A program made the position numbers and the translations under genes. Below the pieces are notes generated by a model, which made no database searches, was not told the origin of the DNA, and worked only from the letters and a program-made list of their open reading frames with translations. A stretch of DNA of 64,000 nucleotides. Source: Epiperipatus broadwayi. Taxonomy: Eukaryota; Onychophora; Udeonychophora; Euonychophora; Peripatidae. The stretch lies in contig JAQFVV010000205.1 of NCBI GenBank assembly GCA_028023455.1, positions 1,533,353-1,597,352 on the forward strand. Reading direction: 5' to 3'. This document shows, piece by piece, positions 22,278 to 33,821 of the stretch (the stretch's first letter is position 1; every line of letters starts with the position of its first letter).

Positions 22278-23330
22278 TTAATTTGTTTGACCAAAATAGG
22301 GTTTTAAAGCTCTAGCATTGTAAGTGCCTTTAATGTCTCCCTTTATATTTATCCAGAATGCATTGGGACCTGTTTGCTTTATGATAGTATAAGGTCCTTC
22401 ATATTGATGGTAAAACTTTTGATATTTGCTCTGTTGGGGTTTACTCATATGAGATGTTTTTATAAAAACTTGATCCCCAATTTTGAATTTATGTGAAGTT
22501 GTCTTCACATTTTTATTTCTTTGATTGGCCTTTTTTACAAGTTGTTCATAAGGTTTTACTCTATCTTCTTCTGTATCTATTTCAGCATATGTAGCCATAG
22601 GTTTATATCTTGCAAATAATGTTGGTATGGTTTTTGTAAAGTGTAATCTAATTGGTGTGAATCCAGTTGATTCATTCACATTCCAGTTGATGAAATCGAT
22701 TACATGCTTGGTTAGCTTAACCCACCCCTTATGCTCATCTCCTAAATAAGTCCTAAACAATCTACCAAGCTCCCACATTACACATTTACAAGGGTTGGAC
22801 TGAGAAGAATTTCTAATGGAGGTAAGCACATGTTTAATTTGAGATCTTTCTACCCATGTTTTCCATTCTTTGGATAGGAAAGGAGTACCATGATCTGTTA
22901 ATATGGTTCTAGGCTTTCCTATCCCAATGAATTGGAGAGTATCTAATACTTTGATGGTATGTCAAGTATTAGCATGGGGTATTGGGTAAGCTGACACATA
23001 TTTTGAAAAAGAGATCATAACAACTAATAAATATTTCTTCTTATTGAATGAGGTCCATAATAATCAATTGCTAAGATCTCATTTGGTCTTACTGGAATAA
23101 TAGATTTCATTGAATTAACATAACTTTGGTTTGCTGGCTTTGCTCGCAGGCACACTAAACAATCATACAGTGATTTCAAGATGTCTTGATATATCTTTGG
23201 CCAGTAAAACCAATTTTTAATCATATGTTCTGTCTTATGAGCACTGCTGTATCCATATAGACAGTGTGTATATTTTACTGGCATTCTTATTGATTTGTAT
23301 AACTACCCTACACTCTTCAATATCCAAATT
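22278..23330 (-). pseudogene. gypsy integrase (frameshifted)
   Basis: The zinc-binding N-terminus is in 23,024-23,284 (HKTEHMIKNWFYWPKIYQD, then CLVCLRAK). The core follows: the first catalytic Asp in LAIDYYGP (about 23,060) and the second in RTILTDHGTPFLS (about 22,890). In the place of the third catalytic residue (Glu of the usual NP.ER motif) the sequence reads NPCKCVMWELGR, so the Glu is replaced by Lys. The C-terminal DNA-binding part (22,278-22,500) has YEGPYTIIKQTG and ends in ALKPYF. Frame breaks lie near 23,020 and 22,830, and an in-frame stop sits near 22,962. Integrase inserts the cDNA into the host chromosome. This copy could not. Confidence 0.85.
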
Positions 23331-24760
23331 CGGTTTATAAAGCAAGACATTTTTCTCTAACTTATATCAGATAAGATCTTTTGGCACATGCAGACTTTCT
23401 CATCCTTTAATGCATTAATTATGGGATTTAAGTCAGGACTTTTGACTGTGGGTCTTGTAAATTTTCTAAATCGTTCTCTACATTTTTATCAATAATTAGA
23501 TCGATGTTAGTAATGTAGGCATTATCTACTGACAGGTTATATTGTTCTGACCTACATGGGTTTCGACTGAGCACATCAGCCACAACATTCTCAGATCCTT
23601 TGCAATATTGGATGGTGTAATTGAATTCCTGCAATAACAAGCTCCACCGGATTAAATGACTGTTAGTCAAGTAGCTGTGATTCAGGAATTTGAGGCTTTT
23701 GTGATCCATGACCACTATCACCTCTGATCCAAGAAGCATCTGTTGAAACTTTTGGAAGGCCCACACTATGGCTAATGCCTCCTTCTCTGTGATGGTATAG
23801 TTTAATTCTCGACCTTTCAAGAGGCAGCTGATGAAATAGAGGACACCAGGTTGACCATCCTCATGGATCTGGGATAATGTTACCCCTAATTCAAAACCAC
23901 TGCTGTCTGTAACAATAAATGGTTTGTTAAAATCAGGGAAGGCTAAGATGGTTTGTTTTAAAAACCCTGTTTTAATCTTTGCAAATGCCTCATCTTGTTC
24001 ACTAGTCCAGTTCCACCTTCCATTCTTTCTAATAAGTTTTAGTAATGGTTTCATGTGGTCAGAGAACTTTCGATAAAAACGATTGTAGAAATTGCACAGT
24101 CCCAAGAATAATCTAATTTGTTTTCCAATCATGGGTTTTGGGAAGTTCTGTATGGCACTGATCTTATCAGGATGAGATCTTATCCCATTGAATTTAATGA
24201 TATGTCCTAAGAAAACTACTTCATTACATACCAATGTGCTTTTCTTGCACTCTTTAAAAAATAATCTTAGATGTTGAAGGTGTTCTTCAATAGTGGTAGA
24301 TGCAATAATTACATCATCCACATAAATTGTAATGATCTGTTTGACCTCAGGGGATAAGGTTTTATCCAAGCATCATATAAGGTCAGCACCACTATTGATC
24401 AATCCAAAAGGCTTCCTATTAAACTGATAGGTGAAACCCTCATATCAGAAGAGAAGGCAGTATATTGGCAATCATCAGGATGGAGTTCGATTTTCCAATA
24501 ACTGGAGGTTAAGTCAAAGGTGGAGAATACCTTCTTATTTCCAAATTTCATGAACAATTCATGGATGGGTGGTGGGATGTTCCTATCAGGAACTGTAATT
24601 TTGTTCAGTTGATGAGCATCCAAACAAAATCTCATCGACACATCTTTCTTCTTCACAATAACAATTGGATTACAATAAGGTGAAGAACATTTGGAAATAA
24701 TTCCCCAAATCTAGCATCTTATTGATTTGTTTTGTTATCTCTTCACAATATTGGTATGGT
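23331..24760 (-). pseudogene. gypsy reverse transcriptase and RNase H (frameshifted)
   Basis: RT motifs in order on the minus strand: MRFCLDAHQLNKIT (24,580-24,640), motif A with its catalytic Asp in FSTFDLTSSYWKIEL (about 24,500), then motif C IYVDDVIIAS (YVDD, about 24,313-24,324), then the thumb with FLGHII.FNGI. RNase H follows: VTDSSGFELGVTLSQ, TEKEALAIVWAFQKF, VVMDHKSLKFL and VVADVLSR, so its acidic residues are kept. Breaks lie between 24,369 and 24,399 and near 24,665. The part from 24,369 to 23,428 is one uninterrupted 313-codon frame, so decay is uneven. Confidence 0.92.
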
Positions 24761-25345
24761 ATAGGATATGATTTGGATTGAAAGGGTTGGTCATGTATAA
24801 GATTTATTCTCTGCTGGAAACCCTTTGTTATCCCTGGTATTTCTGAAAAAATAGGGCCAGATTCATTAATAACAGATCGTAATTTAATTTTGTCATCGCT
24901 TCCAAGTAAATTAGATTCTGCAATTTTACTTTCAATTAGTGCTTGTGGGATTACAGATATCATACAATCAACCTCAAAAAGACCATATCTTGGACGCAAT
25001 GTTATTTCCAAAACCTCATCATTAATCCTAATTATCTTATTTGAGAAATCAAGGATAGAATGGTTCATGTGGAGGAAATCTGCCCCTAAGATAGCCTCAT
25101 GTATTAAGCCATCTAATATAAAAAAGACATGATAGAGGGTTGTTTGGCTAATTTTAATTTGTATCCAAATTTGTTTTTGTAATAATTTGGCTTTTCTATT
25201 ATTCACCATGGTGACTTGTGTGGATTTTAGTAGTAAGATTTTGATGTTAGGGTTTGACAAATGTCAGAACTTTATGATAGAATGCATCTGACACCATTGA
25301 TATTTGACTACCAGAATCTAATAATGCTTTAACTGGTATGTACTC
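24761..25345 (-). pseudogene. gypsy aspartic protease and linker (frameshifted)
   Basis: The active-site loop LLDSGSQIS is encoded at about 25,300-25,325 (DSGS at 25,308-25,319). A frame change near 25,250 follows, and the rest of the protease continues with the flap and the second signature AILGADFLHMN at about 25,070-25,105. The enzyme, active as a dimer, would cut the gag-pol polyprotein during particle maturation. The frame from 25,260 to 24,670 then links to the RT. Confidence 0.85.
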
Positions 25346-25673
25346 AAACAACACCTCTATCATGGGGCAACCTTACAAAGCAAAATCAGTTGCTCTGTCC
25401 TCCCATGAATGCATCAAATTAGTGATTTCCCAATTTTCTATTTTATTTATGTCTCTCATTGTTTTTTCGGTTACTTGAGGTGAGGAACATGACCCCAAGT
25501 ACCTTTTCAGTTTGGTTTTTGTTGTATTTTCAGTGCATGATTACTGGTTGTAGGTTGAGATTTTTCTGGGCTATTGAGAGGATTCATCTTGTTTTTATTA
25601 TTTGATGTTGGATTACTCTTATTTGAGTATGTATGAGAAGAGATTAGCTGTAAGGACTTCCCTTTCCAATGAT

Positions 25674-27572
25674 TTATGTCATTATTATTCTTTCTTTTTT
25701 ATAGTAAATAGTATTTACTGTGAGTTCTTTTATCTTTTCTGTAGTTCTTGATGATATGTTAGTATTATTTAAATCAATACTGTTAAGTAATTCTGTTACT
25801 TTTTCTATACTATTGGTATTTGTGCATAACAATGTTGGCCAATTTCCATGGTAAGTTTCTTTTGACAAAATGAACAATATCACCTTCTGTTAAATGATAA
25901 GTACTTAATGTTCTAAGTTTGGTAACTTGACATCGGAAGAATTTAGTTAAGGTTTCCCCTGGAGAAGGCCTATATTTCTCTTGAAATAGTTGATAAAGTA
26001 ATGTTTCTTGTTTATCCCTACTCCAAAAATTTTTAATCAACATAATTTGGTAATCATTAAATGTGGATGGAGTTTTGAATAATGACTCCCACCATAGGAG
26101 TGCATCCCCCTGTAAATGACTATAAGCAATAATCAGTTTTTCTCTCTCAGTCAAATTCTTATTTACTGAAAAATATAAATTAAGACTCTTAAGGTGTTCT
26201 ATGGGTGCTTCACTTGGTAATCCCTTAAAAACCTTGAGTCACCCAAATTGATTAATGGTATTCATTTGTGTTGTATGATTATATGGTTTATTTAGCACTG
26301 TAGAATCTATATGTGGTGTTAGCATAGGTAAATCTGAATTACTTCGATTTCATTAGGATTAACTTCATCAAAATTATCAGGAATAAAATATTCTTCATTT
26401 TCTTGCATCATTTGATGTGGAAAGATAGATTCCAATAGGGATTTTCTTACATCATTAAGATCTCGGGTAAAGGTATCTGAATTATTTTCTACATTTCTCT
26501 TATCTTTATCATCTTGTATATTTGAGCTATGTTCACTTAATTGCCTTTCTATATTTTGTGAATTTTTATCTAATTGAGATTCAACATGGATAAAATTTTG
26601 GGTAGTGGTTTTATTCAAGTGATGTATTTGATTCTGTGTTCCACTTGTGTCCTTTACAATTATTTCTAAAGCCTTTTTAGTTATAATTATATCTGCTTCA
26701 TTTAAAGCCACTTTATCTCTTAGCTGCCTTAAATCTTGTTTTATGGTTTCACTAATTTCCATCCTTGTTTCTATTTCACCACTCTGTCTTGTATTAAACT
26801 GATTTACTTTCACATAAATATCTTGGAAATTCTTCTTGAATCTTTTCATGGTACTTTTCTTGGTTTGTTTGGATTTCATTTTTAAATGTTTCCTGGCTCT
26901 GGTGTATCTCTTGATATTTGATTTCTAATTGACTAGTTACACTACAACTAAATTCTTTAAAATGTTGACATTGTAAGTTTCCTTCATTCATCTCTTTTCT
27001 CACTTCATTTACTGTTTGTTTCATTTCAACATTATCTTTTTGAACATTATTTAAATCTAATGATAATTGTTTCATTTCTTCAAACAATTTAGTTTCACAT
27101 CTTTGATTTCTACTTGCATCTTTTCCTTAACATCATCAATATCTTTCTTTAACTCTTCTTTTATAGAAATTATGTCTTTTTTTAATTTCCCTTTCATATT
27201 ATCCATATCAACTTTAGTTACTATATTATCATTGATTCTAGCCATTTCTCCCTTTATATCAGCATTCATTTTATTTATATCAGTTTTTATATTATTCATA
27301 TCAGCTTTGGTTACCATATGAGCTTTTATATTATTCATATCAGCTTTTATATTATTCATATCAGCTTTGGTTACCATATCAGCTTTTATATTACCCATAT
27401 CAGTTTTTATATTATTCATATCAGCTGTTATATTATTCATATCAGCTTTTATGCTAACTTTTAGATCCATTATCATTTGAATCAATTGAGTTATATGCTT
27501 ATCAATTTCTTGAGGTTGTACTGTTATAGCTTCAGTTACTTTTTGTGTTTGAGGTAATATTTGATCTGTCAT
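25674..27572 (-). pseudogene. gypsy gag with long coiled coil (frameshifted)
   Basis: Five overlapping minus-strand frames make up one gag. The first 166 codons (27,572-27,072) are a coiled coil built from heptads of the type KADMNNI, visible in the DNA as tandem 21-bp phrases at about 27,280-27,460. More coiled-coil heptads follow to about 26,320. A classic gag core appears in 26,154-25,810: GDALLWWESLF, then FW..DKQETLLYQLF and the KLRTLSTYHLTEGDIV region. Gag forms the particle shell. A coiled-coil N-terminus of this kind is known from several arthropod gypsy lineages. Shifts at about 27,080, 26,850, 26,240 and 25,850 break it. No CCHC zinc knuckle was seen. Confidence 0.85.
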
Positions 27573-28071
27573 GTGAACTTATGAAAAATGTTCAACTTCT
27601 GCTACAGACCCCTCAGACATTAGGACTTGTAAAGATTCTTGTTCATTACTAATTGAAGTAATCTCTATTTCACTATCTTTATTACTTAAAGATTCATTGA
27701 AACTTTTTACTTCTATTATTATTAGCTTTTTCCCACTTCTAGTTATCATTAATGAAAAATTTCTAATGTTATATATATAAATTACTTTCTTTTCAAAGTT
27801 ATACTTTAATATATGCCATAAGATTTCATGCTGTGTTTATGCCCTTAAATGTAATTCTATTTTTTTTACTTTTATAAGATGTTATAATATATATTTTAAT
27901 GCCCAAACTATAATTGTATTTATTTATTTAAAGTGACTGATTTATCTGTTTACTACGGTTTATTTTATTTCAAGGTCTCTATTATTTATTATTCAGTGTT
28001 TTTATCAATTCAAAACAGACTCATAATTTTTTTAAACTATGGATTTAACTAATGGAAAACTACTGTTTCAT
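27573..28071 (-). other. gypsy 5' leader
   Basis: Untranslated region between the primer-binding site and the gag ATG (27,570-27,572). AT-rich, with no other features recognised. Confidence 0.6.
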
Positions 28072-28089
28072 GCCCCACGTTGGGAACCA
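28072..28089 (-). promoter_or_regulatory. Primer-binding site, tRNA-Lys type
   Basis: The minus strand reads TGGTTCCCAACGTGGGGC immediately after the LTR end TATACA. It matches 16 of 18 bases of the tRNA-Lys(1,2) primer site TGGCGCCCAACGTGGGGC as I know it. This site primes minus-strand cDNA synthesis and defines the 5' LTR border. Confidence 0.88.
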
Positions 28090-30165
28090 TGTATAATGGG
28101 ATGATCCTTTTCAGGACTCGAGGAAGTCGCATCTAACTATATTCGGATTTTGAGTCTTCTTATAGAATGCCATGGATGATGTGATTTAAAATATAATCCA
28201 ATCCACTCCTCTATTACTAACCTCATTACTCTCGGAGTTAGAGCTCAGAGTAGAAATCGCAATTGACTCTCTTCAGGCATTTCCACAAATATCCCATAGT
28301 AATGATAAATTTAGTATAAGCTATATATAACTTTTTTATAAATATTAAATCACTAAGTTGATTCAATATATATATATGCGTGAGTATGTATATTTATAAT
28401 TATTGGTTTTATAAAATGACTAAATAAAATAAACAAACGAGACCTGTTTAATTTTAAAATCAAGTTTAACACATTTTAATCCGTAATAGAAACAAAAATA
28501 TTATCACATAAATAATAAAAATATTAAAATTTAGAATTATAATCTGTGCTTATATATATAATAATAAACTATTTAACATTCAGAAAAAACATAATGTAAT
28601 TATTTACATATATATAATTTAAAATCATGTGTATAATAAATAATACCACCATACATTATAAATCTACGTATTGTGTCATTAAAATGATTCAGGGTGTGTT
28701 ATATGTCTATATAAGATAACATCCATTCACACTAGATTAATAACAGAATGTATTCTGATATTAATTATGTTATTGTTTAAAAAAATTATGATAATTGTCA
28801 GGTAAGATTCAATTTGGAATATAATAAAACTTACTTCCAAATTGAAATAATTTAAAAACTTTTACCTTAGTAAGCCATCACTTTCACCAGAGCATATATC
28901 AAAATATTGACATCTAAATTTTATTAAATAAATAAAAATGTTCATCTTATTAGTTCTCCAATTTAATATATGAAGTAATTTTTCCATGTAATTATAATTA
29001 TCCCCAAAGGAAATAAAGTTTAAGAGTTATTAAAGTGCACAATGAAGTATTCCAAGATGCGAAAGAATAATGGTTTCACATTCCTCCTTAGATGAAATAA
29101 AATGATGATGAATGTTGAAAGGTAAAGTTCCTTGATCATCCTTCAAAGATGTAATCCAAATATTCATTCTTTTAAATATTTGCATAGTAAAATATTTAAA
29201 ATCTTCTTCAATATAATGCTCCATTATTAATCTTTTCAGCATATATGTACTTGAGTGTATCAGTGATATTAGATAGAGTGGAGAGTGATGGGTCATCTGA
29301 AAGTCTGTGCTCATATATCCTATATTACATATATAGATACAGGTATATAATAAGCCTGTGTTTCAGTCGTTCCATTATTAAGGCAACTTTTTTAGTGGAA
29401 ATTACAATGATTATACTTTAGGCATTAAGTAGGAGTAAATTTACATGTTCAGGTTTAAAACATCAGCAGAAAGCATAAATCGTCTAGCCAAAGAACATCT
29501 TTATAAATTTTTGTCTTCTTAAACATATATTTTGAAAACTCATTTCGAAGACGTTGATAACTCTTATAACCTTGTTAATTTCAATGATTATTTTTTATAG
29601 TTCTTTACAATATTAAAAGTAAGTAAATTAATTACTTGAAGACAGTTTTAAAATAGTGAATCTTCTTTTTTTCTTAAATGTGTTCTAAATTCGAACACAA
29701 TTAAATTTACAGACATAGTTATTGTCTTGATAACTAAATAGAAGATTATTGTTATAACAATATTAGTTCATTTTTATACTGGATTAATTTCTGCAAGTAT
29801 ATCACATAATCATGTGCACACTCTCTATTGTTTAAAATATACAATTTGTAATGAAGTCCAAATATTTATTTCCTTTGTTTCAACTGATAAAATGCAATGA
29901 TGACGTACGGCTTTGTCAATGTCAAGTTTTGGTTAATAAAAAAATACTATTAGTTAGAAACATTTATTTATGTGTGTGTATAAACAAATTAGAATAATTC
30001 ATTTTTAGAATTATTCTTTTAATATTAATTAGTTTATGTATATAACTGATATATGAAAAGCTTAAGATAGGTGTATGTTATTTATATCTGTTGATTCGAT
30101 ATAGGCACAGTTAAATTCACAAAGAAACACAAATTGTTTTAGACGAGGCTCATATGGTACTCTCA
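28090..30165 (-). repeat. 5' LTR of the gypsy element, 2,076 bp
   Basis: On the minus strand it runs from TGAGAGTACC to CATTATACA, the TG...CA ends expected of an LTR, and abuts the primer-binding site. It carries the 63-codon frame shared with the other LTR plus a 151-bp segment (29,231-29,381, between copies of TCCATTATTAA) absent there. The flank after 30,165 is CAATATATA. The matching target duplication would be inside the gap. Confidence 0.9.
29030..29314 (-). CDS. Open frame of 94 codons inside the 5' LTR
   Basis: ATG start and stop. The C-terminal 64 residues correspond to the frame in the other LTR. The N-terminal 30 residues lie in the 151-bp segment absent from the other LTR. The text (MSTDFQMTHHSPLYLISLI, then IWITSLKDDQGTLPFNIHHH) looks like a real globular protein piece, but I recognise no family. 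It may be a host fragment taken up by the LTR, or chance in a long U3. Confidence 0.35.
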   Translation of the reverse strand: MSTDFQMTHHSPLYLISLIHSSTYMLKRLIMEHYIEEDFKYFTMQIFKRMNIWITSLKDDQGTLPFNIHHHFISSKEECETIILSHLGILHCAL

Positions 30166-30205
30166 CAATATATATATATATATTAAAAAGCCATTTTTAT
30201 TTTAT

Positions 30206-30344
30206 TTGATCAGTAATGCAAAGTTAATGATTGAATTAATTAATTTATAGAATGCCCATGTTTTTATTTCAAATTACATATAACAATCAAAATTATGATT
30301 GAAGAAAAAAATTATTTTTTAATTTTTAGTATATTACTGATCAA
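30206..30344. mobile_element. Short MITE, first copy
   Basis: Ends TTGATCAGTAAT and ATTACTGATCAA are perfect inverted repeats. Read on the minus strand the body matches a longer copy at about 54,222-54,420 (shared: GATCAGTAATAT.CTAAA, TTTTTTCTTCAA, CA.AATTTTGATT, AATAAAA.CATGGG), so it is a dispersed family. Confidence 0.65.
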
Positions 30345-30590
30345 TTTAAAGTTTTTTTTTTTATAAAATATTTTTTTATATATTTTATTTTTTAGTATAT
30401 TTTGTAGCTGACTTTTTTGTGTTCAAATTTAAAAACTGACAACCCAAATAGTGGCATCATGCTTTCAGTTTTGGAATGAAATTTGCATATGTTAATTGTT
30501 TACAAAATGAAGGCAGCATTTTTCTAAAAAAAGAAAAAGAAATGTTAGTTCAGCTCTTTTTCTTTCTATTTTAATTAACTGTAAACATTA
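30345..30590. other. Non-coding, no feature
   Basis: T-rich filler between repeats. Confidence 0.4.
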
Positions 30591-30930
30591 GTCATGAAAT
30601 TCAATGAAAGTATATATTTTATCAAATATACAACCATCTATTGTGCCTCACTGACAATTTACAGCAATGATGTTAACATAGTTTGAAATTTGACTCACCA
30701 AAACTGTTAGATTGGACAAAATCCTGAAATATGACATTTTCATCAATATCTAACATACAAAATTTTAAGACACCCCATTCAAATGGAAATATTTGAGAAT
30801 TGGTTACAAGATATTAGCCTCATAAACAAACTATTTCTAAGTTAAATAAAAGCATTCCATAATTTATAAAGATATTAACAAAATTTTGCTCTAATGATTA
30901 CAAAAATTATAATAAAGATCTGCATATGTG
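30590..30930. repeat. Dispersed repeat, copy 1
   Basis: Matches 59,325-59,610 in the same orientation through shared phrases: TCAATGAAAG.ATAT, the ACCATCTATTGTG region, TTTGAAATTTGACTCAC, ATCCTGAAATAT, ATCTAACATA and AAGTTAAA.AAAAGCA. Identity by eye is about 70%. No frame or terminal repeat recognised. Confidence 0.6.
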
Positions 30931-33643
30931 TTGGACCTCTGGTGGGAAGAGAAGTAAGTCACATTGGGAGTTAATGAGTGTGATAGAACCAAAGGAACAT
31001 TATGTATAATCCTTCACATGATCACCACAGGATGACACAACTGTATGGAGAGTTTTGCCTTGTTTGTTAAAGTCATGTGTTATTTCTTTTTCAATTAGAA
31101 GTGAAATTTTTCTAGCCAATAGACAAAGAAGTTACCCTGACCTTTATACAACTGACTTTTAGGCATTTCTTTAGTTAGTAGCTCCACAATATAATTTTAT
31201 TTGTAAAGTTGTGTTAATGGATTATCCATTTCTAATTCCTCTTAAGTTGTGTTTGCCCAAAGATTTGCAATGATGGTACACATCTTTTAACTTGTTTTTA
31301 TTATTTAATTATATCACATTAAACTTTTCAATAATTTGTTTGCATCTTTGTTACTTTTTAATTAAATTATTTAATAATCAAACCATTATATATTGTACCG
31401 ATGTAAGTCACTACATAATATTTATAGCATTTATTAAGAGTAAATTTTATTGAAAGAATAAATTTTTAAAAATATATATATATAATTTTTTAAAAAAAGA
31501 AAGAAAAGTGAAAGTTTGATAAAAGAACAAACATTAAATGGAGGGGGACGGAATTCAGTTGAGTAATAAAAAGTAATTAACATTTTTTTAAAATTAATAT
31601 TATTAGCTACAATATTATCACTATTCAATGGACATCCTGTCAATATTTTTTTTGCAAAAAAAACTATTAAATAGTAGAAACCAGCAGACAGAATGTGTTG
31701 CTGAATACATCAAATCATGCTACTGGCCTGAACCTTCACTACAGTAACACCAGCTGTTCACAAAATCATGCTCATCTGAAATATGGGAATCCATGAATAG
31801 TTCATACGCATGTCAATAAAATGCCACAAAGAATTAACACCAACTCATTGGGATCATGAGAAGCAGCAGAACATCCCATTGCCTTATTCACATCTAAAGA
31901 GTATTCAAATCCTAGGTAATTAATTTCATTTCAAATCTTGACTTATAGCCATTGCAAATCAAATTTTAAACACCTAAAGAACTATAACTTTGAACTATTG
32001 ATTTCCAGGGTATAATTATCTACACTAACTTTCATAATAATACTTTAAATCAAATATCTTAATCATTTATGTGTGTGTATTCTATGATTAAATACATCTT
32101 TATTTTACATTTTTGTTATTTAAATGTAAATGGATATAGTTGGAAAGCATATTAAAATATACATCTTAATAGAACATTTGTATGTGTTTACATTATAAGG
32201 CAATGATGAGAAGTTAAAGAGAAAGAAAAGAAAGCTGAGCATAGCAACATTTTAATTACCGTTAGTTAGGGTAATGTAACTGAGATAGTATTAAGAGTGA
32301 AGGAGGGAGTTATGTGACAGATATAAATAATGCATAGGTAATCTATCAACCAAATATTTATGATATTGAGTAATAGGGGTTTATAGTGTGAGCGGAGAGT
32401 TTGGAGTATTTAGAATCTGATGAGCTAGCTGGGAAAATCAGGTACTAGATTCATGGCTGGCTAGTCAGGTAAGCATGTTAATTGCATTGTACTTAACTGG
32501 CACCTAAAGGTTTTTTCTTAAAATAAATAAAGTGCTTGGATAGTCAGTGTTATAATTTAGTAGCAGAGAGTTGGTATTATTGGTAGCTTACTATCAGTGA
32601 TATTATTATTTCTACCTGAAGAACCAGAAGCCTTCAAAGATAGTGATAGATCTAAATGAAAGGGTTAGAAATAAATAAATATAAAAGAATAGATTTTTCT
32701 TTGTTTTGTTTACAAAGAAAGAAGGCAGATGGTTCAATATATATTGTTAAAAGGTTGCCTTGACAATAGTTTGAAATTGTTAATTGTTAATGATATTGGG
32801 ATTATCTAAGTGTTGGCAGGATTTTAATGATATATATATATATTGTAGTAATGAGCTACAACCTGCCACACCATCCAGTTATTTAAGACACTCTACCAAT
32901 TGGAGCCTCATAACATATTTGCTTAACCAATAAATTGCCAAGAAAATTGTCATAGTAACATTTTTTTTCTTTCTAACATATACATGTGTATAAACATCTT
33001 TTAATTTCTAAAGAAGTAATAAAAGCCAGTAAATTACTAGAGAGAAACAGATAGGGATATTAACACTGGAATAAAACATATTATATGTTAATAATTGGGG
33101 ATGACTAAATAAAAAACTTACACATAAACTTAAAAAAATAAATAAATAAAAACAATGACTGAATTAAAATCTAAACATATAGCAAACATTTGTAGTGGTG
33201 AAATTTGTGGAGATGAAATTTGTGGAAATGAAATTTAAAATATTTATAAATTATTATTTTTATTTATAATCCCATTTATTTATATTACATCAGTTAAACA
33301 ATAGAAAATGTCAAGGTTAAAATGTTTAAAAAAACTTCACTCGACATACAATGCAGTATTAATTGTTATAATTGCTTGCTTTGGAAGATAGAACATTATT
33401 TTTTTTTCTGCTTAAAAAAAATTAATTCGAATACAAAATGGATGTGAATGATCAAATTTAAATATATAAATATTTTTTAAAATATTAATCAAAATGAGCA
33501 AAAGCTGAAATTTAAAAGCAATCGTTTGAAGGGAAAGAAATAATTTGAAAGTAAGAAGATTTAAATTATTTGCTGATTAGACAAATTTTAGCTAAATTTG
33601 TGTGTTGCAGTATATTCAATAATTAATTGTTTTGATATATAAT
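30931..33643. other. Non-coding stretch with scattered repeat pieces
   Basis: No gene found. About 31,032-31,060 (CAACTGTATGGAGAGTTTTG) looks like the end of the foldback family seen at 53.5-60.3 kb. About 32,735-32,848 is the reverse complement of 55,100-55,190 (shared core GGTTGCCTTGACAA...GATATTGGGATT). The patch 31,660-31,930 is more complex but shows no domain. Confidence 0.45.
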
Positions 33644-33821
33644 AACTATCTGCTAGTAGTATTAATTAATTATAAAGTAGAGTGAACACTAATTTGTTAA
33701 GGTGCCAGTTGGACGTTTAAAGGTTGGAGATAATTTATTGTTTAACCTCAACGGTTAAATAAACTAATTTGGTGCAGTCAAGGATAGAACCTGTAAAAGA
33801 AAACATTAAACGTAATCAGCA

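Larger units (their letters stand above)
20157..30165 (-). mobile_element. Ty3/gypsy LTR retrotransposon, defective, about 10 kb
   Basis: A complete element layout on the minus strand: 5' LTR (28,090-30,165), primer-binding site (28,072-28,089), gag (27,572 to about 25,674), protease (about 25,340-24,900), reverse transcriptase and RNase H (about 24,760-23,430), integrase (about 23,330-22,280), polypurine tract (21,644-21,660), 3' LTR (21,643 leftwards into the gap). PR-RT-RH-IN order places it in Ty3/gypsy. The frame is broken at many points. No env-like frame is present between integrase and the 3' LTR. Confidence 0.93.

Noticed and set aside
24890-25132. Plus-strand 80-codon frame
   Set aside because: Antisense to the protease and linker region of the gypsy element.
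27067-27321. Plus-strand hydrophobic 84-codon frame that looks like a membrane protein
   Set aside because: Antisense of the gag coiled-coil heptads. The hydrophobic pattern is the complement of Lys/Asp/Asn codons.
32418-32440. CTGATGAGCTAGCTGGGAAA as a hammerhead ribozyme
   Set aside because: The bases between core and GAAA do not pair in the needed way and no stems I or III were seen.
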